In this document: positions 53,627 to 61,854 of the stretch, piece after piece | Layout: every line of letters starts with the position of its first letter | Numbering within the stretch: position 1 is the stretch's first letter | From: JASGIT01 sp047601665 | GTDB lineage: Bacteria; Pseudomonadota; Gammaproteobacteria; Burkholderiales; Burkholderiaceae_C | Reading direction: 5' to 3' | NCBI GenBank assembly: GCA_047601665.1 | Contig: JASGIT010000001.1 | Coordinates: forward strand, 3,782,001 to 3,846,000 | Length of the DNA: 64,000 nucleotides | The notes under the pieces: model-generated | Seen by the model: the letters and a program-made list of their open reading frames with translations, nothing else | Database searches by the model: none | What the model was told of the DNA's origin: nothing | Program-made: the position numbers and the translations under genes

Positions 53627-56100
53627 GGTGTGCCTCCCGTCGCGTGCACCTGGAATTCGATCCGGCCGTTCTCCGGCGCGTTGGGATCGTTGTCCAGCCG
53701 TGCGATCTCCAGGCGCGCCATGGCGATGCAGCCGGAATCGAGCTCGCCGGCGGGCGCACGGCCCAGGCGCTGGAAGCGCAGCGGCTCGACGTGCGACACG
53801 CCGGGCACGGCCATGGCGGCGGCGACCACGGCGCTCAGGTAGACGGGGTCGCCGAAGCTGAAGCGGTCGGGATGGAAGAACCCGCCGGTGCCGGTGCCGA
53901 ATACCTGCAGCAGGCGCTGCGCGACGTCGGCAGCGAAGTAGCCGGGCCGGGCGCAGACATGCAGTGCGACGTCCAGCGCCACGTAGGCCGGCGCGTCGAT
54001 CTCGACATCGTGGCCGGCCAGGCGGAAGCGGTCGATGAAGGCGCCGATGCTGTCCTCGAACGCCGGGTCCACGTCTTCGCCGCCGCGCCGGTCCACGGTG
54101 ATGAACATGGTGTGCCAGCTGCCCGTCCAGCGCCGCGTGGCCACGGCGCGCTGCACGCGCGGGTCGCGCATGGCGACGGCGGCGTAGTCCTCGCGTGTGA
54201 CGGCGCGCTCCTGGCGGCGAAAGGCCTGGGGCGCCTCCATGCGCGCGCGCGCCAGCGCCAGCGGGTCGGCGCCGCCGCTGGCGGCCAGGGGATTGCGCAC
54301 GCGCGTGATGCCGTCGAAGCCGCACAGCACGTGGGCGATCGCATCGGCCCCCACGTTGCCGGCGCTGCCGTTGCCCTCGCGCATGCGCAGCGACAAGGTG
54401 TCGGGCGTGCCCGGGCTGCGACCGTTGATGCCGTCGCCGAAGCGCAGCAGCACGCTGCCGTCGTTTCCGGTCTCGACCACGAAGTCGGCGGCCTGCGTGC
54501 CGCTGCCCAGCAGGTCGCGCTGCGTCGTCCAGATGCGGCCGTCGCCGGCGACCTGCATGGCCTCGCGCGTGTCGGGCAGCTCGCGCCGCATGGCGGCCGC
54601 GGCCGGCGCGGCGGCATCGACCAGCGTCAACCGGCCGTAGGCGTCGCGCACCATGCCCTGCCGGGTGAGTGGCCGCGGGCCGGCATCGACCGGCCGCAGG
54701 CGCGGCACGCGCCCGCCGGGCACGGGGGCCAGCTTGAGGGGGCCGTCCGGGCTTAGTCCGTGGTCGGCCAGCGCCACGTTGGCGCAGGCGCCGGCCATGT
54801 CCTGCACCAGCGTGCCGCCGATCACCTTGGACAGGCACAGGTCGAATGGCACGGCATCGTCCGCGGCCCATTGCACCTCGACGATGGCCTGCTGCGTGAC
54901 GGGGTCGCGCCGCGGCGCGGGCGTTGGCGCGCGGCTGGCATCGGCGGCGGGATCAACGCGGGTGAGCCGCACCACGTGGCGCTGCAGCGGGTCGGCGTCC
55001 TGCGGCAGGCCGTTGGCGGTGCCGGCGCGTGCCTCCAGCAGCAGCAGGTCGCCCGCGCGCAGGCGCAGGCGGCGCGCCTCGTCGTCGCACAGAAAGGCGC
55101 GCGTGGCGCCGCGCGGCAGGCAGCAGGCTTCGTCGCTCCAGGTGAAAAAGCGCAGGTCGTTGTGCGCGCTGTAGAGCGTGAGCGGTGTCAGCAGCTCGAA
55201 CGGCTGGGCGCCGGCCGCGACGAGATCGCTCGCCTGCGCGCGCGAGGCCAGGCGCGGGCCCACGCCGCCTGCCCGGGTCAGCAGCAGCGTGCCGTCCAGG
55301 CCGGTGTCCGCATCGCAGGCGGCCAGTTGCTGGCCGTCGGCCTCGGGGGCGATCTCGAATGCAACCCAGGCGCGCGCGTTGCAGCCCTCGTGCACCGCGT
55401 AGTCCAGCAGGCGCGCATGGCGCTTGACCGAGATGCGCTGGCGCGCCGTGCCCAGGTAGGCCTCGGTGGCCACCGCGTCCTGGAAGTAGGCGATCTCGTC
55501 GGCGCGGTAGGCCAGGGCCTCGCCCAGTGTGACCAGCAGGTCGGCCGGGTTGCGTTCGCGCCAGTCGGGCATGAGCACCGACAGGCGATCCAGCACCAGG
55601 CGGCGGAAGCTCGCGTAGTCGCGCGCTAGGTAGTCGATGTCGGGCACCGGCGCGGCCTCGGGCGGGCAGGCGCTTGCCTGGCGGCAGTCGAAGTCGCTGG
55701 GGCAATCGACCTTGAAGCTGAACGCGATCTGCGCGAGCGCCGGGTCTATGCCCTCGGGCGGCACGTCGGAATCGGCAGAGGCCACCAGGCGCAGCGTGTA
55801 TTGCGAGAAGTCGCCGCTGCCGTCCAGCTCCACCGCGAGCCGGTTGCCGCTGGCGGCCACGCCCAGGACGCGTGGATCGCGCACGCGCCGGCCGCCGCGC
55901 ACCTCGACGTTGCCGGCCGCCAGCGGCGCGGCGGGCGCCTGGCCCAGGTCGTGCACGAAGTGCAGCACCAGACACGGCTCGCCGTGGATCACCTCCAGGT
56001 ATTCGATGCCGTTGAACCAGCGCGGCGGCGCCTCCTGCGCGGCGGCGCGCACCGCGGCGATGCGGCGCGGGTTGCGGCAGAGGTATTGGTGGCTGCTCAT
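53623..56100 (-). CDS. Baseplate assembly protein J-like (Afp11-type)
   Basis: 825 residues from ATG 56100 (MSSHQYLCRNPRRIAAVRAA). Typical eCIS baseplate segments: DIDYLARDYASFRRLVLDRLSVLMPDW, ADLLVTLGEALAYRADEIAYFQDAVATEAYLGTARQR, and ERAVTREDYAAVAMRDPRVQRAVA in the J-like core. It pairs with the next gene to build wedges. Overlaps the gp25 stop and its own successor by ATGA. Confidence 0.85.
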   Translation of the reverse strand: MSSHQYLCRNPRRIAAVRAAAQEAPPRWFNGIEYLEVIHGEPCLVLHFVHDLGQAPAAPLAAGNVEVRGGRRVRDPRVLGVAASGNRLAVELDGSGDFSQYTLRLVASADSDVPPEGIDPALAQIAFSFKVDCPSDFDCRQASACPPEAAPVPDIDYLARDYASFRRLVLDRLSVLMPDWRERNPADLLVTLGEALAYRADEIAYFQDAVATEAYLGTARQRISVKRHARLLDYAVHEGCNARAWVAFEIAPEADGQQLAACDADTGLDGTLLLTRAGGVGPRLASRAQASDLVAAGAQPFELLTPLTLYSAHNDLRFFTWSDEACCLPRGATRAFLCDDEARRLRLRAGDLLLLEARAGTANGLPQDADPLQRHVVRLTRVDPAADASRAPTPAPRRDPVTQQAIVEVQWAADDAVPFDLCLSKVIGGTLVQDMAGACANVALADHGLSPDGPLKLAPVPGGRVPRLRPVDAGPRPLTRQGMVRDAYGRLTLVDAAAPAAAAMRRELPDTREAMQVAGDGRIWTTQRDLLGSGTQAADFVVETGNDGSVLLRFGDGINGRSPGTPDTLSLRMREGNGSAGNVGADAIAHVLCGFDGITRVRNPLAASGGADPLALARARMEAPQAFRRQERAVTREDYAAVAMRDPRVQRAVATRRWTGSWHTMFITVDRRGGEDVDPAFEDSIGAFIDRFRLAGHDVEIDAPAYVALDVALHVCARPGYFAADVAQRLLQVFGTGTGGFFHPDRFSFGDPVYLSAVVAAAMAVPGVSHVEPLRFQRLGRAPAGELDSGCIAMARLEIARLDNDPNAPENGRIEFQVHATGGTP

Positions 56101-56465
56101 GATGCGAGGCTCCTGGAAAACCGGGCCTCGCCGGCCCGCCGGGTCTCGAGCACGGTGTAGCGCACCGCCACCGTCAGCGTGGCGTCCTCGCTGCTGGCGG
56201 CGACCTCGTCGATGCGCAGCAGGTGCCCCAGCCACTGCTGCAGCGAGGCCTGCACCAGCGCCTGCACCGTCATGGCAAGCTCCGGGCTGTTGGGCGCGAA
56301 CACGAGCTGCATCAAGCCGCAGCCGAAGTCGGGCCGGTTCACGCGCTCGCCGGGCACGGTGAACAGCAACTGCTCGATCAGCCCGTGCAGCCAGTCATCG
56401 CGCGGGCTTTCGGCCATGCGGCCGCGGCCGTCGGTGCGGTAGGGGAATGCGGCGTAGGTGTTCAT
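56097..56465 (-). CDS. gp25-like baseplate wedge protein (Afp9-type)
   Basis: 122 residues. Contains the GPW/gp25 core: LHGLIEQLLFTVPGERVNRPDFGCGLMQLVF and FAPNSPELAMTVQALVQASLQQW. gp25 joins baseplate wedge to sheath and starts sheath polymerisation. It lies 3 bp after the PAAR-like gene and overlaps the J-like gene. Confidence 0.92.
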   Translation of the reverse strand: MNTYAAFPYRTDGRGRMAESPRDDWLHGLIEQLLFTVPGERVNRPDFGCGLMQLVFAPNSPELAMTVQALVQASLQQWLGHLLRIDEVAASSEDATLTVAVRYTVLETRRAGEARFSRSLAS

Positions 56466-56468
56466 GGC

Positions 56469-56789
56469 TCACATCCCCATGACGCGGGTTTGCGCGGAAA
56501 CCGGCATGAGCGGCGTGCCGGTGGGCGTGCAGACGGACTGGCCGCTCATCAGCAGCACGGGCTGGCCGCCGGCGAACACGCGCGTGGCCCCGGTCATCCA
56601 TTGCGCCGTGACGCAGGGCCCGTTGCCCTGCGGCGGCGAGAACGCGCAGCCGGCCACCAGCCACGGCGCGGCCTGCGTGGCCACGGGCTGGCCCGACACC
56701 AGCACGCGCGGCATGGGGGCGCTGGGCGTGGCTTGGCCGCCATGGGCGCACAGCACGGTGGCGCCGAGGTGGAGCAGGGGGCCGGCCAT
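56469..56789 (-). CDS. PAAR-like spike-tip protein (Afp10-type)
   Basis: 106 residues, Gly/Pro/Cys-rich: LCAHGGQATPSAPMPRVLVSGQPVAT resembles a PAAR repeat, and the conserved Cys/His set (C14-H15, C48, C59, C87) could hold the metal at the tip. It lies between spike and wedge genes, as Afp10 does. It would cap the spike and sharpen it for membrane puncture. The family match is by pattern. Confidence 0.7.
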   Translation of the reverse strand: MAGPLLHLGATVLCAHGGQATPSAPMPRVLVSGQPVATQAAPWLVAGCAFSPPQGNGPCVTAQWMTGATRVFAGGQPVLLMSGQSVCTPTGTPLMPVSAQTRVMGM

Positions 56790-56799
56790 GGCGCGCTCC

Positions 56800-57309
56800 C
56801 TACATCACCGTCAACGCGCCGGCGTTGATGTTCACGGTGGGGCCGGTCATGATCAGCGAGGCGCCCTTGCCGTTCTGGATGTAGATGCCCGTGTCGTTCA
56901 CGATCAGCGTGGCGCCGCTTGCGCTCTTGATCATGATCCCGCCCGTGGGGCCGGGCAGGTCGCTGATGGTCAGGCCGTTCTGCAGCGTGGTCTGCAGCGT
57001 GATGGCCTGCACGCCGGGCGGGGTGGCGCGCGCCAGTGCCGGCACCTCGGCGGCGCTGCCCCAGAAGCCGCCGACCCAGATGGGGTAGTCCGGGTCGCCC
57101 TGCTCGAACTCCACCCACACGCCCGAGCCGATCATGGGCGGGGCGAACATGCCGTTCTGTATGCCGGCCACGGGCACGCAGGGCATGGCCCACGTGGTGG
57201 GGATCACGCCGGCCACGTCGGGCACCTGCAGCTGCAGCCTGCCCATCTGCATGGGGTCGATGTTGTTGAGCACCATCGCGCGGTACTTGCCAAAGAACTT
57301 CTCGGGCAT
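56800..57309 (-). CDS. Spike protein, baseplate assembly protein V-type
   Basis: 169 residues from ATG 57309 (MPEKFFGKYRAMVLNN). The N-terminal part is an OB-fold of the gp5/VgrG type (GRLQLQVPDV, then GSGVWVEFEQGDPDYPIWVGGFWG); the C-terminal 60 residues are short beta repeats (SASGATLIVNDTGIYIQNGKG) of a trimeric spike needle. In Afp/PVC the hub and spike are one VgrG-like chain; here they are two genes. Confidence 0.85.
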   Translation of the reverse strand: MPEKFFGKYRAMVLNNIDPMQMGRLQLQVPDVAGVIPTTWAMPCVPVAGIQNGMFAPPMIGSGVWVEFEQGDPDYPIWVGGFWGSAAEVPALARATPPGVQAITLQTTLQNGLTISDLPGPTGGIMIKSASGATLIVNDTGIYIQNGKGASLIMTGPTVNINAGALTVM

Positions 57310-57328
57310 GTCGTTCCTCCTTCTCATT

Positions 57329-58471
57329 TCAGGCCGGCACGCTGGGCGTGATCGACACCAGGCCGTTGCGCGTGAGCTCGAAGCTCTGCTTGAACTCGCC
57401 GCGCTTGAGCGTGCTGGTCACGCTGCTCACGTAGTACAGGCCGTCGTAGGCCACGCCCGCGCCGCGCACGCCGACCAGGCCGCGCGCCTTCAGCGGGCGG
57501 CCGTAGCGCAGCACGTCCAGGCTGCCGCTGCCGCTTACGGCGTCCTGTGACTTCGCGGCCTCGGCCAGCCCGGTGGAGATGGCGCGCATGGGGCTCATCT
57601 TGGCCGTCTCTTTCAGCACCTTGAGATTGGCGATCGGCGTGGACAGCAGGCCCAGCGGCGGCTGCAGCGGGTTCAGGTTGGGGATCGGAATGGGGATGGG
57701 CGCGCGCGTGAGCTGGTTCTGGATCAACACCACGGGCAGCACGCCCTTGGTCGGGTCGAAGGAAAACGACAGCCGCTCCACATTGGTCAGCGCGTCCATG
57801 TCCAGGTTCAATGCGGGCTGTGGGACGCCGACCTTGATCTCGGGCCCGAAGTAGGCGACGTTGGTGCCCACGGCCGGGCCGGGCTCGACGTAGAACACGT
57901 AGCCCACCTCGCGCGCCAGCTGCTGGATGTAGGCCAGATCCGTGCCCTTTTGCGCGGGAATCTTGTCGATGGGGATCTGCACGTCGGGGAACAGCACCGG
58001 AATCACCATCGGTATCAGCCCGAACGGCGCGTACTTGGCGCACAGCAGGGCCACGCGGGCCTCCACCGGCACGGCCGGAAACGGCAGGCCGCTCCAGTCC
58101 TGCATGTCCATGGCCTTGGTGACGTCCTCGCCCGTCACCGTGAGCGTGCCCGCATGGCCACGGCCGCCGGGCTGCACCTCCACATGCGTCATCACGCCGT
58201 CGAAGAGCGGCTGGGCGCTGCCGTTCATGGTGACGATCAGCAGCACGCGCAACGGCGGCGTGGCCAGGCCGGTGTTGGTGCCGGCGGCCAGCAGGAAGAT
58301 GGTGTTGAGCTCCGAACGCGCGGTGATGGTGAAGGTGAGCTGGAAGCCGCTGGCGCTGCCGGCCGCCGTGCGCACCTCCACGCTCTGCAGCGCATCCAGC
58401 ACCACGCGCGGCACCGGCACCGGCACGATGGGGCCGACGAGCAGGGTGAGCTGTATGCCCTGGGCGAACAT
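57329..58471 (-). CDS. Hub protein, gp27/late-control-D-like
   Basis: 380 residues. Beta-rich start (GIQLTLLVGPIVPVPVPRVVLDAL), LTVTGEDVTKAMDMQDWSGLPFP, and IPAQKGTDLAYIQQLAREVGYVFYVEPG, which is the conserved segment of GpD/gp27-like hubs. It forms the trimeric platform between tube and spike. Begins 1 bp after the LysM gene; the spike gene follows by 19 bp. Confidence 0.85.
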   Translation of the reverse strand: MFAQGIQLTLLVGPIVPVPVPRVVLDALQSVEVRTAAGSASGFQLTFTITARSELNTIFLLAAGTNTGLATPPLRVLLIVTMNGSAQPLFDGVMTHVEVQPGGRGHAGTLTVTGEDVTKAMDMQDWSGLPFPAVPVEARVALLCAKYAPFGLIPMVIPVLFPDVQIPIDKIPAQKGTDLAYIQQLAREVGYVFYVEPGPAVGTNVAYFGPEIKVGVPQPALNLDMDALTNVERLSFSFDPTKGVLPVVLIQNQLTRAPIPIPIPNLNPLQPPLGLLSTPIANLKVLKETAKMSPMRAISTGLAEAAKSQDAVSGSGSLDVLRYGRPLKARGLVGVRGAGVAYDGLYYVSSVTSTLKRGEFKQSFELTRNGLVSITPSVPA

Positions 58472-58472
58472 G

Positions 58473-58835
58473 TCATACCTCCGCCGGTGGCGGCACGCCC
58501 TCTGGCAGGGTGATGCGCAGCAGCGCGCCGGGCTCGGCCACCATGGCCTCGGGCAGCATGGCGCCGTTGGCGTCGGCCAGGCGCCACCACTGTTCGGCCA
58601 CGCCCAGGTATTGCGCCGCCAACTGGTCGGCGCGCTGGCCGGCGGCCAGGGTCACGGTCTGCACGGTGGCGAAGTTCTCGGGCGGCGGCAGGAAGCGGCG
58701 CGTGACATAGGCCACGGTGCGGCCATTGGGCAGCCGGGCCTGCGCCGTGGGCAGGCCGTGGTAGCGGCTGTCGGGCGCGAATGCCGGCTGGGCCAGGCCG
58801 TTGGCCTGCAGGAAGGCGGCGATGGGGTCGGCCAT
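58473..58835 (-). CDS. LysM-like tail protein
   Basis: 120 residues. The C-terminal half is LysM-like (VTLAAGQRADQLAAQYLGVAEQWWRLADANGAM), as in the small LysM proteins that join tube and hub in phage tails and eCIS. The first part has RYHGLPTAQARLPNGRTVAYVTRRFLP. Only 2 bp from the CIS tube-cap gene. Confidence 0.82.
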   Translation of the reverse strand: MADPIAAFLQANGLAQPAFAPDSRYHGLPTAQARLPNGRTVAYVTRRFLPPPENFATVQTVTLAAGQRADQLAAQYLGVAEQWWRLADANGAMLPEAMVAEPGALLRITLPEGVPPPAEV

Positions 58836-58837
58836 GG

Positions 58838-59494
58838 TCAGATTCCCGTCACGCCCAGCGTGGAAAGCGAAGCCGGCTGCGCCTTGGCCGCCAACTGCTC
58901 GCGGTTTTGCAGATAGGTCATGAACAGCGCGCCGCCCTTGGAGGCATAGCCCAGGTCGTCCACGGTGAGAACGCGCAGGCTGAAGCTGGCCTTGGCCTGG
59001 ATCGGGTTGAGCGCCGGGTCGAAGGCCTCTTCGGCCACCGAGAAGCTGGTGAGCTTCACCGGGATCACGCGGTTTGCGCCCCAGATCAGCAGCAGCAGCG
59101 GCGCCAGCATGGGCGCGATCTCCAGCGTGCCGGAGCTGGCCTGGCTGTTGACCTTGTTCAGCTGCGCGCTGGTGGGCTGTGACAGCGACTCCAGCAGCGC
59201 GATCTGCGGCGCCAGACCATAGGCCACGGTAGCGGCGTTCTGGTCGGGGAATTCGAGCTGGTCCGTGGCGTCCAGTTCGGCATCGAAGCTGATGGTCTCC
59301 ACAGCCGGGCCCTTGAAGCGCGTGGGCTCGGCACGGTCGGCGCCGGCCTCGCCGCCCTCCTGCGCTTTCAGCTCGCGCTTGAGCGATTCGGCGTTGTACT
59401 GCAGCGCAATCACGTGCTGCACCTGGGCCGTGTCGGGGGCGACGAGCACCAGGCCGCCCTTGATGAGCTTGGGGGAGAAGGGGGTGGTGGTCAT
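58838..59494 (-). CDS. CIS tube-cap/adaptor protein (Afp7/Pvc7-like)
   Basis: 218 residues. VIALQYNAESLKRELKAQ is the FQYNPesL-type motif of the contractile injection tube protein family (CIS_tube). The rest is beta-rich with SLRVLTVDDLGYASKGGALFMTYLQNREQLA near the end. It would connect the inner tube to the hub. ATG 59494 overlaps the stop of the DUF4157 gene, so cargo and structural genes are translated together. Confidence 0.85.
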   Translation of the reverse strand: MTTTPFSPKLIKGGLVLVAPDTAQVQHVIALQYNAESLKRELKAQEGGEAGADRAEPTRFKGPAVETISFDAELDATDQLEFPDQNAATVAYGLAPQIALLESLSQPTSAQLNKVNSQASSGTLEIAPMLAPLLLLIWGANRVIPVKLTSFSVAEEAFDPALNPIQAKASFSLRVLTVDDLGYASKGGALFMTYLQNREQLAAKAQPASLSTLGVTGI

Positions 59495-61068
59495 GGTTTC
59501 TGCCTCAGTTCCCAATTGCCTGCGCCACTGTCGGCGCTCGCACGGCCCCAGGATCCCAGGAGTTTTCCGTCGGCGCCTACAGTCCACCGGCCCCGACCAC
59601 GGCCACCTGGCTCGATCCAAGTGAAAAGCACATGCGGCTGCACGATCTTGCTGGCGCCCTGAACATCGAAAACGAGTCGGCCGTACAACTGGCCCTCCAC
59701 CGTGTCACCGCTGCTGCCGATGTAGCTGTAGTCGCCCTTGACGAAGAAGAGCTTGTCCGTTCTCAGTTTGAAGGAGACGAATGGCACCATCTTTCCGGCG
59801 TCGTCGTAATGACCACTGAACGCGCCGTCGACGCGGTTACGCCAGCTGGCGTTGTCGGCCTGGCTGACATGAGCGTCGAATAGGGTGTTCGGGTTGTCCG
59901 CTTGGGCCATCGGCACATCGACTAACAGGTTTGGCGCACGTCCGACGCCACCGCGGGAACTCGGAATGGATTGCCCCGCCTGCTGAACCACGCGCTCGAC
60001 GAAGCTCGTGCAGTTTCTCTCGTACAGGTGGTATTTCGGCGCACCTTTGCACCAGGTCTGGGCGAACTGCAGCGCTTTCGTGTAGTCCGGCTGGGTCAGG
60101 CTGTAGCCGATGTGCATGTCCACGCACTTGTCATGACCGGTGTCTGGATGCACGGTGCAGCCGAAGTTTTCCAGTTTGAACACGTCGACCGTGCCGGCTT
60201 TAGTGGGGTAGTGACCGTAGGTGTAGCGGTCGCCGTTGGACTCGCTGAACTCGACGAAGGCGTGGCCGACGTCCCCGCCGCCGCTGATGTCGGTGCCTTT
60301 GGCCACGTCCAGATCCAGATGCGCCGTCAGTTTCCAACTGTTGGACGGCGTCGCGTTGACCGCAGTTTTGCCGTCGGGCAGCTCGCAGGCCGTTCCGCTG
60401 GCGCACGACCATTCCCCGCCGCAACTGGGGGCGGCATTGGGTGAGTTGCCGGCGGTGCCGTCCTTCTTGTCCTTCTTGCCGCCGCACTGCACCACGCGAC
60501 CCGCCGCACCCGCCGCGTTCTGTTGAACCACGTGCGTGAGTTCGTGTGCCAGCAGGTGCCGGCCGGCGTTGGTGCCGGGCGCATACATGCCGTCGGCGAA
60601 CGCGATGTGCGTGCCAACGGCCCAGGCATGGGCGCCGACGTCGCGCGCCGCGCGCGCGGCAGCGGCGTCGGCGTGCACTCGCACGCGTGAGAAGTCGTGG
60701 CCGAAGCGTTGTTCCATGTCCTCGCGCAGGGCAGGGGGGAGTGGGCGGCCGGTGGCGGCAAGCACGGCGGCCACGCTGTCCGGCGCACTCTGTGCCGAGG
60801 CGCTGGCTGGGCCCTCCTCCGAGGAGGGTTGTGCCAGCGTCGCGTTTGCGCGCCGGATCGCAGGCCGGCCGGCGTTGCCGCGCAACACCTGGTCAGCCAC
60901 CCGGTCGGCCTCGTGTTCCAGCGGGTCGTGCGCGGCTCCGACCGCCAGCCGGGTCTGCAGGCCCAATGTCTTCTTGCGTTCACAGGCCGGGCAGCGGCCG
61001 GCGGTGCCAGTGCTGGCATTGGCGCCGCAGGCGCACTTGCGTTGCAGTGGTGCGGCGCGGGCGGTCAT
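59491..61068 (-). CDS. DUF4157 protein with cysteine-hydrolase-like C-terminus (candidate effector)
   Basis: 525 residues. PLQRKCACG...CPACERKK (C12, C14, C26, C29) is a zinc-ribbon-like leader. Next come HEADRVADQVL and the DUF4157 metalloprotease-like core with H175-ELTH-179. From about 245 a second domain has GHAFVEF (H269) and, later, ERNCTSFVERVV (N352-C353): a His-before-Cys order as in permuted NlpC/P60- or LRAT-like papain folds. Such a domain could cut peptide, amide or ester bonds in a target cell. It lies within the structural operon. DUF4157 is common in eCIS cargo and may aid loading or self-processing. The toxic activity is inferred. Confidence 0.75.
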   Translation of the reverse strand: MTARAAPLQRKCACGANASTGTAGRCPACERKKTLGLQTRLAVGAAHDPLEHEADRVADQVLRGNAGRPAIRRANATLAQPSSEEGPASASAQSAPDSVAAVLAATGRPLPPALREDMEQRFGHDFSRVRVHADAAAARAARDVGAHAWAVGTHIAFADGMYAPGTNAGRHLLAHELTHVVQQNAAGAAGRVVQCGGKKDKKDGTAGNSPNAAPSCGGEWSCASGTACELPDGKTAVNATPSNSWKLTAHLDLDVAKGTDISGGGDVGHAFVEFSESNGDRYTYGHYPTKAGTVDVFKLENFGCTVHPDTGHDKCVDMHIGYSLTQPDYTKALQFAQTWCKGAPKYHLYERNCTSFVERVVQQAGQSIPSSRGGVGRAPNLLVDVPMAQADNPNTLFDAHVSQADNASWRNRVDGAFSGHYDDAGKMVPFVSFKLRTDKLFFVKGDYSYIGSSGDTVEGQLYGRLVFDVQGASKIVQPHVLFTWIEPGGRGRGRWTVGADGKLLGSWGRASADSGAGNWELRQKP

Positions 61069-61325
61069 GGCCGGCCTCCGCCCGGGGGATTGGTGATGCG
61101 GCCGGCCACGGCGCGGCCCAGTGCCGTGGCGTCCGTGCCGGGTGCCAGCGTGAGCGGCGGGACGCGCCGCACGGCTGCGTTGCCTTGGGCCGCGAATGCG
61201 GCACCGGTATCGGCGGCCAGCAGGTGGCCCAGTTCTGCGCGCAGCGCTTGCACTATGCCGGCGGCGTCGCGCGGAGCCACGCCGCGCAGTACCAGACGGT
61301 CGATATGCAGCACGATGCGGGTCAT
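61065..61325 (-). CDS. Small protein in the eCIS operon, unknown
   Basis: 86 residues, MTRIVLHIDRLVLRGVAPRD then helical AAGIVQALRAELGHLLAA and a Pro/Gly-rich tail. ATGA overlaps at both ends (with the 174-residue gene and the DUF4157 gene) argue for a real gene. It could be a chaperone or immunity factor for the adjacent cargo; no family recognised. The segment VLRGVAPRDAAGIVQALR is found in other eCIS loci in my memory, but I cannot confirm it. Confidence 0.65.
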   Translation of the reverse strand: MTRIVLHIDRLVLRGVAPRDAAGIVQALRAELGHLLAADTGAAFAAQGNAAVRRVPPLTLAPGTDATALGRAVAGRITNPPGGGRP

Positions 61326-61846
61326 GACGTGACTCCTGTGTCGGCGTGGGCGGCGTAGGGCGCAATCGTCAGCGTGACTGGCGCGCTCAGCGCCGTGCGT
61401 TGCCAGCGCAGCACGGGGTCTTGCACGTCCTCGCCGACCTGCGGCGCGTCTGGTGCGGGCGTGTCGCCATAGCCCACGCGCACCGTGACCGCATAGCTGC
61501 CCGGCGCGGGGGCAGCCTCGCGCACCGGGTTCCACAGTGTGCTGAGCCGGGCCGGCCAGGCTATGTGCACGTTGCGTTGCAGACAGTCACCACTGGCGAG
61601 AGCAACGCTGCGTGGTGGGAAGTAGCCGAAGGGCAGTGCGGCTGGCTGCAGCGCTGCGCGTGCATAAGACAGTTCGATGCGGCCGGGAGCCTCGTGCAGC
61701 GTCAGTGCGGGCTCATCCACGAGCCACAGCGTGGCGGCTCCCATGTTGCAGGCCTCGTAGGCAATCCGCCAGGCGCTGGGAGCCGCCTGGGTTTGCGCCT
61801 GGGTGATATGCACCTGGATGGCTGGGGGCTGTAGCGGGGTGGACAT
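61322..61846 (-). CDS. Beta-rich protein in the eCIS operon, unknown
   Basis: 174 residues from ATG 61846. Alternating hydrophobic pattern (LWLVDEPALTLHEAPGRIELSYARAAL; GSYAVTVRVGYGD; SAPVTLTIAPY) suggests an all-beta, immunoglobulin-like fold; no signal peptide or membrane span. Placed between the two DUF4157 genes, 8 bp after the first. It might be a loading adaptor or structural accessory. No family recognised. Confidence 0.65.
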   Translation of the reverse strand: MSTPLQPPAIQVHITQAQTQAAPSAWRIAYEACNMGAATLWLVDEPALTLHEAPGRIELSYARAALQPAALPFGYFPPRSVALASGDCLQRNVHIAWPARLSTLWNPVREAAPAPGSYAVTVRVGYGDTPAPDAPQVGEDVQDPVLRWQRTALSAPVTLTIAPYAAHADTGVTS

Positions 61847-61854
61847 GGCGCGCC

